In this document: one piece after another, positions 9,015 through 18,105 of the stretch
Layout of the letters: each line of letters begins with the position of its first letter
Numbering within the stretch: the first letter of the stretch is position 1
Assembly (NCBI RefSeq): GCF_009687885.1
Contig: NZ_BLAF01000050.1
Coordinates: 31,512 to 95,511 of the forward strand
From: Acrocarpospora pleiomorpha
GTDB taxonomy: Bacteria; Actinomycetota; Actinomycetes; Streptosporangiales; Streptosporangiaceae
DNA length: 64,000 nucleotides
Direction: 5' to 3'
Position numbers and translations under genes: made by a program
Notes under the pieces: generated by a model
What the model was told of the DNA's origin: nothing
Database searches by the model: none
Seen by the model: only the letters and a program-made list of their open reading frames with translations

Positions 9015-12000
9015 CCGCGACCCTGCATGGAGCGGTGCTGGCGGCGGCGGCGCGGAGGCCGCGGGCGGTCGCCGTCGTGTGCGGGGCGGAACAGCTGACG
9101 TATGGGGAGCTCGCCGAGCGTTCCTCGGCGCTGGCGGGGCGGTTGCGGGCGCTCGGCGCGGGACCCGAGCGGGTGGTCGCGGTCCGCGTGCCGCGCGGGG
9201 TACGGCTGGTGGTGGCGTTGCTGGCCGTGCTGGAGGCGGGGAGCGCGTTCGTGGTGGTGCCGGTGGGGTTCCCGGATCGGCGCGCGCGGGCCATCCTCGC
9301 TGATGCCGGGGCGACCATGGTGATCGGGGCTTTTGCGGGGCTTACGAACGTGGACGTGGATCAGCCCGGTGGGCCCGCCCTCGCGTCCTGGCCGGAGGTT
9401 CCGCCGGAGGGGGCGGCCTACGTCGTCTACACCTCCGGGTCCACTGGGACGCCCAAAGGGGTCGTCGTCGAGCATGGCGCGGTGGCGGCGCATGTGCGGG
9501 CCATGGCCATACGGCTGGGGGTCGGGCCGAGGGACACCGTTCTGCAGGTGGCCGGGGAGTCGGTGGACGTCGCGATCGAGCAGCTGTTCGTGGCGCTGAG
9601 CAGCGGGGCGACCGTGCTCATGCGCGGGCCCGATCCGTGGGGGACCGCCGAGTTGCGGCGTGCTCTCGGTGACGGCGTGACCGTGGCCGATCTGCCCGCC
9701 GCGCTGTTCGCGGAGCTCATGGCCGAGGATCGTCCGCTGCCCGCAGGGTCGTTGCGGTTGCTGCTGGCGGGTGGGGAGCGGCTTCCGGTTCAGGCCGCGC
9801 GCCGGTATCTGGGGGCGCATCGGGTGCCGCTGGTCAACGCGTACGGGCCGACGGAGGCCGTGATCACCGCCAGCCTGCATGAGGTGGTTTCGGCTGAGGC
9901 GGAGCAGGTGCCGATCGGGCGGCGGGTCGGGGTTCGGCGGCTGGCGGTTCTGGATGGGGAGCTTCGGCGGGTCCGTGGTGGTGGGGGCGGGGAGCTTTAT
10001 ATCGGCGGTGCTTTGGCTCGTGGATACCTGGGGCGTCCGGCTGAGACGGCGGAGCGGTTCGTGCCCGATCCGTATGGGCCGCCGGGGTCGCGGATGTATC
10101 GCACGGGTGACCGGGCGGCGCGGAAGCCGTACGGGCTGGAGTTTCTCGGGCGGGTGGACGAGCAGGTCAAGATTCATGGGCATCGGGTGGAGCCCGGCGA
10201 GGTGGAGGCGGCGCTGGGCGCGCATCCGGCGGTGGCGCGGTGCTGCGTGGTGGCCGGGCACGATCGGCTCGATGCTCATATTGTCGCCGCCGGCAGCCTG
10301 CCGTCTCCTGGGGAACTGCGGGCGTGGCTGGCCGAGCGGCTGCCGCCGTGGATGATTCCGGGGGCCTGGCACCTGCACGACCGGCTGCCCGTCACGGCGG
10401 CGGGCAAGCTCGACCGGGCGGCGCTGCCGAGGCGGCCGATGGAGACGGGGACTTCCGGCCCGCCCAGGACCCCGTTGGAGCATGAGCTGGCCGGGATCTG
10501 GCGGCGGGTGCTCGGGCTGCCCTCGGTTGGCGTGGACGACGACTTCTTCCAGCTGGGCGGCACCTCGATCGGCGCGATGCGGGTGCTGGGCGCGCTGCGC
10601 GCCTCGACCGGCGTGGAACTGGAGCTTCGCGAGGTGTTCGCGGCCCCGACCGTCGCCGGGCTCGCGGCGCTCGCCGGTTCCGGCCGGTCCCGCTCGACCT
10701 GGCCGCCACTCACCGCCGCCGGCGGCGGGCCGGGGGAGGTGCCGCTTTCGCTCGCCCAAGAGCAGATCTGGTTCCTGGAGGAGCTCCAGCCCGGCAACAT
10801 CGCCTACAACGCGCCCACGACATTCCGGCTGGCCGGGCCGCTCGACCACGCCCGCCTGGAGGACGCGGTCACCCGGCTGGTCGAACGTCACGAAGTACTC
10901 AGAACGACAGTGGCGACCGGCGCCGACGGGGGACCGGTGCAGCGGGTGCATCCGCCATACCTGGTGGAGATCCCCCTGCTGGAGGTGGACGAGGCCGGGC
11001 ACGAGGCGGCCGTGCTCGCCGAAACGCGCGTCCCGTTCGACCTGACACGGCTACCGCTGGTGCGCTGGACACTGCTACGACTGAACCCCCTACTGCACGA
11101 ACTCGTACTCGTCGAACACCATCTCGTCCACGACGGGTGGTCGTTCGCCCTGCTGGTACGAGAGCTGTCGGCCCTCTACCGGGGAGAGGAACCGCAGCCG
11201 CGCGACTTCGCGCAAGGGCCGGATATGCGGCCTCAGTCCGGCGACCCCACGCAAGGGCGGCAGCGGCCGGAACCGCACGGCGACTTCGCGGAAGGGCGAC
11301 GGCGGGCGGATTTGCCGGAAACCCAGGCCCGATACGGCGACTCTGCGGAAGGGCAACGGCGGCCGGACATGCCGGAACCGCCGGTCCAGTACGGCGACTT
11401 CGCGCGCTGGCAACGGCAGGCGGATCTGTCGGAACAGAGGGAGTACTGGACGCGGCGGCTCAGCGGCGCCGACGACTCCCTGGACCTGCCCTACGACCGG
11501 CCCCGGCCGCCGGGACCGGCGTTCGCGGGCGCGGCCCACCGGGTGGAACTGCCCGCCGAGCTGTCGCAGCGGATCCGCGCCTGCGCCCGCGCACGGGGAG
11601 TGACACTGTTCGCCACGCTGCTGGCGGCCTACGCGACGCTCCTGCACCGGGTCGGCGGCCAACGAGACCTGTGCGTCGGCTCGGCCTTCGCCAACCGCCG
11701 CGTCCCGGGCAGCGAGAACGTCCTCGGAATGTTCGTCAACCCGGTGACCCTCCGCTTCGACCTGACCGGAAACCCCAGCTTCACCGACATGCTCAGCCAG
11801 GCCATGGAGGTCGCCCTCGGCGCCCAGGCCAATCAGGAACTCCCGTTCACCCGAGTGGTAGAGGCACTGGCTCCGGCCCGCACCCCCGGCCGCAACCCGC
11901 TGTTCGCGGCAATGTTCAACATGGACGACGCACCACTCGCCCCCATCAACCTCGGCGACGTCCACGGAACCTACCTAGAACGCCAGAACGGCACCGCCAA

Positions 12001-14623
12001 GGTAGACCTCTCCGTCCTGGCGGTCCCCCGCGCGGAACGCCAGACAGCTCTCCCCACCGACGAGCGCGACCCCCGAATCACCATGATCTGGGAGTACCGG
12101 GCCGACCTGTTCGCCCCCACCACGATCACCCGCCTCGCCTACCAGTACGAACACCTCCTCACCGCCGCCCTCAACGACCCAACCCTGCCGGTCGGCGAAC
12201 TGCCTCTGGATTCCCCAGACCCCACCCAGACCCTGCCCGAGCGGGATGTGCCGGCCGGTGAGTTGGCTTTGGATCGTGCGGATCTCGTTCAGGTGCTCGT
12301 TGGGCCGGATTCGCCGGTCGGCGAACTGACTCTGAATTCCCGAGATCCTGCCCAGGCCCTGGTCGAGCCGGATGTGCCGGTCGGCGAGTTGGCTTCGGAT
12401 CGCGCTGATGCCGTTGAGGTGCTCATCGAGTCGGATGTGTCGGGTGGCGAGTTGGTTTTGGATTGCCCCGACCCCGTCCAGGCCTTGGTGGAGCCGGGTC
12501 TGTCGGTTGGCGGACTGGTCCTGAGTCGCCCAGACCCGGTCCAGGTCCTGGTCGAGCGGCACGCTGCTGCCCATCCTGGTGCGGTCGCGGTCCGGCTCTG
12601 CGGCGGTGGCTCACTTGCCTACGGGGAGCTGAATCGGTGGGCCAACCAGGTCGCGGCCTTCCTGCGGCGCGAGGGAGCGGGTTCTGAGCAGGTCGTCGCC
12701 CTGTGCCTGGACCGGGACCTCGCCATGCCGCCCGCCGTGCTGGGGGTACTCAAAGCGGGCGCGGCCTACCTCCCTCTGGACCCTTCCTGGCCGCCGGAAC
12801 GCCTCCGCCACGCCCTCCTCGACACTTCGGCGACGATCATCCTGACTACCGCGCGGCTCAAGCCCGCCCTCGCCCTCGCTGCCGGCGGTTCCGCCACCGT
12901 CGTCGCCGTGGACGCCCTCGCCGGGCCGGACGAGGGGAACCGGCCGCCCGCCGCCGATCCGGAGAACGCCGCCTACCTGATCACGACATCGGGATCCACC
13001 GGACGGCCCAAGCGGGTCGTACTGACCCACGGCGGGCTGGCGGCGGAGTACCGGGCCTGGGCGGAGGCCTACCGGCTGCGCCCCGGCGCGCACGCGCAGC
13101 TCGCCGCGTTCCCGTTCGACGTCTGCACCGGCGATCTGGTCCGGGCGCTGGCCAGCGGCGGCACGCTGGTGATCTGCCCCCGCGAGACCGTCCTCGACCC
13201 GGCCGCGCTCTACCAGGCGCTGCGCGACAACGACGTGCGCTACGGCGAGTTCCTGCCCTCGGTCGTACGGCTGCTGGTCGACCATTGCGCCGCCACCGGC
13301 GAGACCCTGTCATTCCTGCGGCTCATCGCCGTCGGCGGCGAACCGTGGACCCCAGCCGAATACCGCGCGCTGCGCCACGTGACCGGCCCTGGCCCACGCA
13401 TCCTCAACGTGTACGGCGTAACCGAGGCCACAGTCGGCAGCACCCTGTGGGACGGGGTCTTGCAGGACGGGGTCTTGCGGCACGGGGCCTCGCGGGACGA
13501 GGTCTTGAGGGATGGGATCTTGCCGGACGAGCTTGTGGGGGATGGGGCCTTACGGGACGGGGTTTTGCGGGACGAGATCTTCCGGGATAAGCCCTTACAG
13601 GACGAGATCTTCCGGGATGGGGCTTCTCGGGACGAGGTCGGCGGTGCGCTGTGGCTGCCCATTGGGCGCGGACTGCCCGGCGTTACTGCCCGCGTCCTGG
13701 ATCAGGCCGGGCGACCCGCCGCCATCGGGACGGCCGGGCAGATCCACCTCTCCGGACCCACCCTCGCGCGCGGGTATCACGGTGAGCCCGCCCGCACCGC
13801 CGAACGGTTCGTGCCTTGCCCGACCGGCCCGCCCGGCGCCCGCTCCTATGCCACTGGAGACCGCGGCCGGGTGCGCCCCGACGGAGCCATCGAGTTCCTG
13901 GGCCGCGCCGACGACCAGGTCAAGGTCCGCGGCTTCCGCGTCGAACCCGGCGAGATCGAAGCCGTTCTCCGCACCTGCCCCGGCGTCCGTGACGCGGTCG
14001 TGGTCGCCTGCCGCGATGCGGGCACCGACCCCGCTGGTCAGGCCACGGGGCGGTCCGACCGGCTCGCCGCGTACCTGATCGCCACCCCCGGGAGGGTCGC
14101 CGATCTGCGGGAATGGCTCGGGTCGCGGCTGCCGGACTACATGATCCCCGGGTCGTTCACCGAGGTGCCCGCCTTTCCGAGGACCAGCTCCGGCAAGGTG
14201 GACCGGAGGGCACTGGCCGAGACCGCGCCGCCCGTGTCCGACCTGCCATATGTGGCGCCTCGGGACGAACTGGAACTGACGGTGGCCACGGTGCTCGGCG
14301 AGGTCCTGCGCGTGCCACGGGTGGGCGCCTTCGACGACTTCTTCGCCCTCGGCGGGCACAGCCTCCTGGCCGCCCGCGCCGCCATCCAACTACGCGCTCG
14401 GCTCGACCGCGAGGTGTCCGTACGGGACCTGCTCGCCGCACCGACCGTCGCGGCCATCGCCCAGCGGATCGCGGCGAGGGAGCTCGCACTCACCCTTCCG
14501 GTGGTGGCCGCTGGCCGGGAGGCGTACCGGATGGACGCCGACCTCTTCGACGACCCCGACGGAATCGATGGATTCGACGAGCCCGGCGGATTCGGCGGAT
14601 TCGGTGCGGAGGTGGCCCGGTGA
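9011..14623 (+). CDS. NRPS A: A-PCP-C-A-PCP, probable loading protein
   Basis: 1870 residues, two modules, the first without a condensation domain, so it probably starts the peptide. A1 is residues 7-475; by eye its pocket reads D-V-E-D-L-G-A-I-T-K, with acidic E and D that suggest a basic residue. Carrier Ser519 sits in GGTS. The C domain (about 577-1060) has intact HHLVHDG at 703-709. A2 (about 1190-1735) reads D-V-G-E-A-G-V-V-G-K, close to the Orn-type DVGE start. Its A3 core is TSGSTGRPKR, with Arg where Gly is usual. Carrier Ser1784 follows. Three tandem arrays interrupt the protein: in the C domain, in the C-A linker and inside A2 between cores A5 and A6. The tail is Gly/Asp/Phe-rich. 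The ATG overlaps the previous stop (ATGA) and the stop overlaps the GTG of NRPS B. Confidence 0.93.
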   Translation: MTATLHGAVLAAAARRPRAVAVVCGAEQLTYGELAERSSALAGRLRALGAGPERVVAVRVPRGVRLVVALLAVLEAGSAFVVVPVGFPDRRARAILADAGATMVIGAFAGLTNVDVDQPGGPALASWPEVPPEGAAYVVYTSGSTGTPKGVVVEHGAVAAHVRAMAIRLGVGPRDTVLQVAGESVDVAIEQLFVALSSGATVLMRGPDPWGTAELRRALGDGVTVADLPAALFAELMAEDRPLPAGSLRLLLAGGERLPVQAARRYLGAHRVPLVNAYGPTEAVITASLHEVVSAEAEQVPIGRRVGVRRLAVLDGELRRVRGGGGGELYIGGALARGYLGRPAETAERFVPDPYGPPGSRMYRTGDRAARKPYGLEFLGRVDEQVKIHGHRVEPGEVEAALGAHPAVARCCVVAGHDRLDAHIVAAGSLPSPGELRAWLAERLPPWMIPGAWHLHDRLPVTAAGKLDRAALPRRPMETGTSGPPRTPLEHELAGIWRRVLGLPSVGVDDDFFQLGGTSIGAMRVLGALRASTGVELELREVFAAPTVAGLAALAGSGRSRSTWPPLTAAGGGPGEVPLSLAQEQIWFLEELQPGNIAYNAPTTFRLAGPLDHARLEDAVTRLVERHEVLRTTVATGADGGPVQRVHPPYLVEIPLLEVDEAGHEAAVLAETRVPFDLTRLPLVRWTLLRLNPLLHELVLVEHHLVHDGWSFALLVRELSALYRGEEPQPRDFAQGPDMRPQSGDPTQGRQRPEPHGDFAEGRRRADLPETQARYGDSAEGQRRPDMPEPPVQYGDFARWQRQADLSEQREYWTRRLSGADDSLDLPYDRPRPPGPAFAGAAHRVELPAELSQRIRACARARGVTLFATLLAAYATLLHRVGGQRDLCVGSAFANRRVPGSENVLGMFVNPVTLRFDLTGNPSFTDMLSQAMEVALGAQANQELPFTRVVEALAPARTPGRNPLFAAMFNMDDAPLAPINLGDVHGTYLERQNGTAKVDLSVLAVPRAERQTALPTDERDPRITMIWEYRADLFAPTTITRLAYQYEHLLTAALNDPTLPVGELPLDSPDPTQTLPERDVPAGELALDRADLVQVLVGPDSPVGELTLNSRDPAQALVEPDVPVGELASDRADAVEVLIESDVSGGELVLDCPDPVQALVEPGLSVGGLVLSRPDPVQVLVERHAAAHPGAVAVRLCGGGSLAYGELNRWANQVAAFLRREGAGSEQVVALCLDRDLAMPPAVLGVLKAGAAYLPLDPSWPPERLRHALLDTSATIILTTARLKPALALAAGGSATVVAVDALAGPDEGNRPPAADPENAAYLITTSGSTGRPKRVVLTHGGLAAEYRAWAEAYRLRPGAHAQLAAFPFDVCTGDLVRALASGGTLVICPRETVLDPAALYQALRDNDVRYGEFLPSVVRLLVDHCAATGETLSFLRLIAVGGEPWTPAEYRALRHVTGPGPRILNVYGVTEATVGSTLWDGVLQDGVLRHGASRDEVLRDGILPDELVGDGALRDGVLRDEIFRDKPLQDEIFRDGASRDEVGGALWLPIGRGLPGVTARVLDQAGRPAAIGTAGQIHLSGPTLARGYHGEPARTAERFVPCPTGPPGARSYATGDRGRVRPDGAIEFLGRADDQVKVRGFRVEPGEIEAVLRTCPGVRDAVVVACRDAGTDPAGQATGRSDRLAAYLIATPGRVADLREWLGSRLPDYMIPGSFTEVPAFPRTSSGKVDRRALAETAPPVSDLPYVAPRDELELTVATVLGEVLRVPRVGAFDDFFALGGHSLLAARAAIQLRARLDREVSVRDLLAAPTVAAIAQRIAARELALTLPVVAAGREAYRMDADLFDDPDGIDGFDEPGGFGGFGAEVAR
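11204..11410 (+). repeat. in-frame array inside the condensation domain of NRPS A
   Basis: GAC codons recur at 11204, 11243, 11282, 11339 and 11396, giving spacings of 39, 39, 57 and 57 nt. The units are copies of the conserved C-domain segment YGDFARWQRQ(A)DL, whose functional copy is the last one. The extra copies lie between HHxxxDG and that segment. Confidence 0.85.
12191..12568 (+). repeat. 63-nt array in the C-A linker of NRPS A
   Basis: Six units of 21 residues of the form VGELxLDxxDPVQxLVExD, with starts exactly 63 nt apart (12191, 12254 and so on). They duplicate the natural end of the C domain and the start of the adenylation domain. Copies have diverged in the wobble position and at several residues. 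Confidence 0.9.
13451..13645 (+). repeat. 15-nt array inside adenylation domain 2 of NRPS A
   Basis: Thirteen units of 15 nt in perfect register (Asp or His codon at 13451, 13466 up to 13631) encoding variants of RDGVL/RDEIF. The array falls between the YGVTEAT core (A5) and LPIGRGLPG (before A6). No other adenylation domain here has an array at this site. Confidence 0.9.
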
Positions 14624-17600
14624 ACTCAGTTGTCGCGGTTCCCGCCTCCTACGCGCAGGAGCGGTTCTGGTTCCTGGAACAGCTCGCCGGGGGTCCGCCG
14701 CCGCACACGATGCACCTGGCGCTGGAATTCAGCGGTTCGCTGGACGTTCCGGCCTTTCGCGCGGCGCTGCAGCGGGTTGTCGCGCGACACGAGTCGCTGC
14801 GGACCACGCTGCGGCCGGTTGGTGGCCGACCCCATCAGGTGATCGCGGACGAACTCGTAGTCGCCCTGCCGGTGATCGACATCGCGCCGGGCCAGGTGGA
14901 GGCGCACGCCGCCGAGCACGCGCGGCGGGCGTTCGATGGCCCACTGCTGCGCAGCGAGATGCTGCGGATCGCCCCGGATCGGCACGTCTGGCTGCTGGCC
15001 GTGCACCACGCGATCTGCGATGGATGGTCGGTGGGGGTGCTGCTGGACGAGTTGAGCGCCGCCTACCGGGGCGTGGAACTGCCGCCGATTCAGCTGCAGT
15101 ATGCCGATCACGCCCTGTGGCAGCGTGCGCTGGTCGAACGCGGCGAGCTGGATCGAGGGATCGCTTACTGGGCGGAGTCGCTGGCCGGAGCGCCACCGCT
15201 GCTGGAGCTGCCGGTGGACCGGCGCCGACCCAGCGTGCGGGGATACCAGGGCGCGCTCCTCGCCGTGGATCCGCCACCTGCCGCGCTGGCCGTGCTGGCG
15301 AGGGAGCTGCGGGCGACGCCGTACACCGCGATGCTGGCGGCCTTCGCGCTGCTGCTGCACCGGGTGAGCGGGGCTGAGGATCTCGTGATCGGGACCACGC
15401 ACGCGGGCCGCGACCGCCCCGAGACAGAGGCACTGATCGGGTGCTTCGCGAACACGCTCCCGCTCCGAGTCCAGGTACGGCCCCGAGAGGGATTCCGCGA
15501 TCTACTCGCCCGGGTGCGGGAAACGGTACTGGCCGCCCACGAGCACGCCTCGGTGCCCTTCGACCGAATCGTCCACGCCGTCAACCCCACCCGCACACCA
15601 GGCCACAACCCCCTGTTCCAGGTCATGCTGGACGCCGAACCCCTCTCATCGGGACGACTCCACCTCGACGGCGTCGAGATCACCCCGCTGACCGTGCTGG
15701 ACAGACGGATCTCCCTATTCGACCTCAGCCTCACCGTCACCGGCGACAACCACCTGCTCGCCGAATACAGCACCGAACTCTTCGAGACCCCCACCGCCAC
15801 TTCCCTACTCGCCTGCCTGCGCCCCCTCCTCTCAGCGGCCGTCACCCACCCCAACCGCCCGATCACCGAACTCCCACTGCTCAACGCCCACGACCGAGCC
15901 AAAACCCTCGCCACACCACCGCCCAGCGCCCCCCAGTCCACTCCCGAACCGCGCTCTACCAGCGCCCTCGGGCTCACTCCCGAACTAGGCGCGTCCGGCG
16001 CATCCCCGCTCACTTGCGAACCGGGCACGACCAGCGCACCGCAGCCGGCTTTTGAACCGCCCACGTCCGGCGCTTTCCGGCTCACTCCCGAACCGCGCAC
16101 GTCCAGCGTTCCCCGGTTCACCCCCGAACCAAGGACGTCCAGCGCATCCCCGCTCGCCCCTGAACCGCGCACGTCCAGCGCACCCCGGCCTGATCCTGAA
16201 CTCTCCACACCCAGTCCGGTTGCGGTGATGTCGGCGTCGGGGCCGGAGCGGCTCACCTATGCCGAGCTGGGCCTGGCCGCTGATCGGCTGGCCAGGCAGC
16301 TTGGGCAGCGTGGTGTGGGGGCGGGGTCACTGGTCGCGGTCTGCTGCGACCGGTCGCCGGAGGCGATCATCGCGATCCAGGGTGTGCTGCGGGCTGGGGC
16401 GGCCTACCTGGCGATCGAGCTGGACCAGCCCGCGGAGCGAATCGCCGATCTCCTCGGCCACGCAGCCCCGGCCGCCGTACTCACCACTGCCCGGCAGGCG
16501 ATCGCCCAGCACGCGACCGGCCTCCCGCCGGATGCGCTCGTTGTGGCTCTCGCGGAGACCTCGCACCAGGTCAGGAACTCCGGCACCGCGGCGGAGAACG
16601 CACTCGTCGTAACTCCCACGGAGACCTGGGCTCCAGGGGAAGCGGCGCAGGTGTGGTCCGAGGTAGGTCCCGATGATCTCGCCTACGTGATGTTCACGTC
16701 GGGGTCGACCGGGCGGCCCAAGGGGGTCGAGGTCACCCGGGGCGGGCTTGAGGCTTATGTGGCGGCCGATCTTGTGGCGTACGGGCTGAACTCGGAGGAT
16801 CGGGTGCTCCAGTTCGGGTCGCTGGGGTTTGACCTCAGTGCGGAGGAGATCTTCCCTTGCCTGGCCGCCGGGGCTGCCCTGGTCCTGCGATCCGACGACA
16901 TGCTGGACAGCCCGCAGATCTTCCTGGAGACGGTGGCCCGGCTCGGTGTCACCGTCGCGCATCTTCCCACGTCCTACCTGAACCTTCTGTGCGCCGCCAT
17001 AGCCGAGGACGGCGCGCCGGTGCCCGAGTTGCTGCGGCTGGTCGTGATCGGCAGTGAGCCCGCCGACCCGGCCCAGCTCGCGCGCTGGCGCCAGGTCGCC
17101 CCCTCGGTACGGCTCGCGCACGCCTACGGCGTCACGGAGGCGAGCATGGTCTCCGCCATCGCCCACCTGGACGCGAGCGCCGACCGGGCCAGGGTCACGA
17201 TCGGCCGGGCCATTCCGGGAACCGAGATCCACCTCCTGGACCGGGAGCTGGAACCCGTGCCCGACGGTGTCCCGGGCGAGATCCACATCGGCGGGCTCGG
17301 GCTGGCCCGGGGCTATCTCCGCGCGCCCGGCGCAACGGCCGACCGTTTCATCCCGCACCCCTTCGCCACCGGCCGCCGCCTCTACCGGACGGGCGACATC
17401 GGTCGGCGTTTCGCCGACGGCTCCCTGGAGTTCGTACGCCGCGCCGACAACCAGATCAGCCTGCGCGGCTACCGGATCGAGCCAGCCGAACCCGAGTCGA
17501 TCCTGCGCCGCCATCGGTCCGTGCGGGACGCGGCGGTGACCGTACGCGGCGGGAATCTGGTCGCTTACCTCGTCCCGAGCGAGGACGGGGAGATCAGCGC

Positions 17601-18105
17601 ACGCGAGATCCGGGCGCACGCAGCCCGGCTGCTGCCGGGTCACCTGGTCCCCGCCGCGTACGTGTGGCTGCCCGCCCTGCCCAGAACCGGCAGCGGGAAG
17701 ATCGACCCGCACGCGCTGCCCGACCCCGTTCCAGCCCGCGCCGACCGGGCGGAACTGTCCGGACAGACCCAGCACGCGCTGGCCGAGATCTGGTGCGAAG
17801 TGCTCGGAGTCGCCGAAGTCGGCCCCGACGACGACTTCTTCGAGCTCGGCGGCCACTCGCTCCTAGCCGCCCAGGCCGCGGCCCGGATGCGCCGTCGCCT
17901 CGGGGTGGGCGCGGGCGTCCGCCTGATCTTCCAGCACCCCCGCCTGGCCGATGTAGCCGACGCCGTCGACCGCGCGACAGCTTCACCCGGACCGGAGATC
18001 GCCACCGCGACCCGGCTCCGCGCCGGCCGCGCCTTGGCCGCAGCCGTCGGCGACACCCCGGAACTGGCCGAACTCCTACGCGGACTCGGAGGTGACCCCC
18101 GATGA
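14620..18105 (+). CDS. NRPS B: C-A-PCP
   Basis: A single elongation module of 1161 residues. The GTG at 14620 overlaps the NRPS A stop as GTGA and sits directly before the C-domain core SYAQERFWFLEQL. An in-frame upstream start at 14113 would read through the carrier region of NRPS A in another frame and was discarded. The C domain has intact HHAICDG at 129-135. The adenylation domain (about 540-1040) has pocket D-L-E-H-V-G-A-M-V-K by eye, with no confident substrate. Its core is TSGSTGRPKG and A10 Lys lies in GSGKID. Carrier Ser1080 is in GGHS. A proline-rich 36-nt array fills the C-A linker. No epimerisation or methylation domain is seen. The stop overlaps the ATG of NRPS C. Confidence 0.92.
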   Translation: MNSVVAVPASYAQERFWFLEQLAGGPPPHTMHLALEFSGSLDVPAFRAALQRVVARHESLRTTLRPVGGRPHQVIADELVVALPVIDIAPGQVEAHAAEHARRAFDGPLLRSEMLRIAPDRHVWLLAVHHAICDGWSVGVLLDELSAAYRGVELPPIQLQYADHALWQRALVERGELDRGIAYWAESLAGAPPLLELPVDRRRPSVRGYQGALLAVDPPPAALAVLARELRATPYTAMLAAFALLLHRVSGAEDLVIGTTHAGRDRPETEALIGCFANTLPLRVQVRPREGFRDLLARVRETVLAAHEHASVPFDRIVHAVNPTRTPGHNPLFQVMLDAEPLSSGRLHLDGVEITPLTVLDRRISLFDLSLTVTGDNHLLAEYSTELFETPTATSLLACLRPLLSAAVTHPNRPITELPLLNAHDRAKTLATPPPSAPQSTPEPRSTSALGLTPELGASGASPLTCEPGTTSAPQPAFEPPTSGAFRLTPEPRTSSVPRFTPEPRTSSASPLAPEPRTSSAPRPDPELSTPSPVAVMSASGPERLTYAELGLAADRLARQLGQRGVGAGSLVAVCCDRSPEAIIAIQGVLRAGAAYLAIELDQPAERIADLLGHAAPAAVLTTARQAIAQHATGLPPDALVVALAETSHQVRNSGTAAENALVVTPTETWAPGEAAQVWSEVGPDDLAYVMFTSGSTGRPKGVEVTRGGLEAYVAADLVAYGLNSEDRVLQFGSLGFDLSAEEIFPCLAAGAALVLRSDDMLDSPQIFLETVARLGVTVAHLPTSYLNLLCAAIAEDGAPVPELLRLVVIGSEPADPAQLARWRQVAPSVRLAHAYGVTEASMVSAIAHLDASADRARVTIGRAIPGTEIHLLDRELEPVPDGVPGEIHIGGLGLARGYLRAPGATADRFIPHPFATGRRLYRTGDIGRRFADGSLEFVRRADNQISLRGYRIEPAEPESILRRHRSVRDAAVTVRGGNLVAYLVPSEDGEISAREIRAHAARLLPGHLVPAAYVWLPALPRTGSGKIDPHALPDPVPARADRAELSGQTQHALAEIWCEVLGVAEVGPDDDFFELGGHSLLAAQAAARMRRRLGVGAGVRLIFQHPRLADVADAVDRATASPGPEIATATRLRAGRALAAAVGDTPELAELLRGLGGDPR
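15943..16230 (+). repeat. 36-nt array in the C-A linker of NRPS B
   Basis: Eight units of 12 residues of the form PEPRTSSxPRLT, in exact 36-nt register (CCC/TGC/TTT/CCT codons at 15943, 15979 up to 16195). Composition is Pro/Ser/Thr-rich and so probably disordered. It sits where other modules have a short linker. Confidence 0.9.

Noticed and set aside
14113..14619. Extended N-terminus for NRPS B
   Set aside because: The extra 169 codons overlap the carrier domain of NRPS A in another frame and encode Arg/Gly/Pro-rich nonsense; GTG 14620 has the coupled GTGA overlap.
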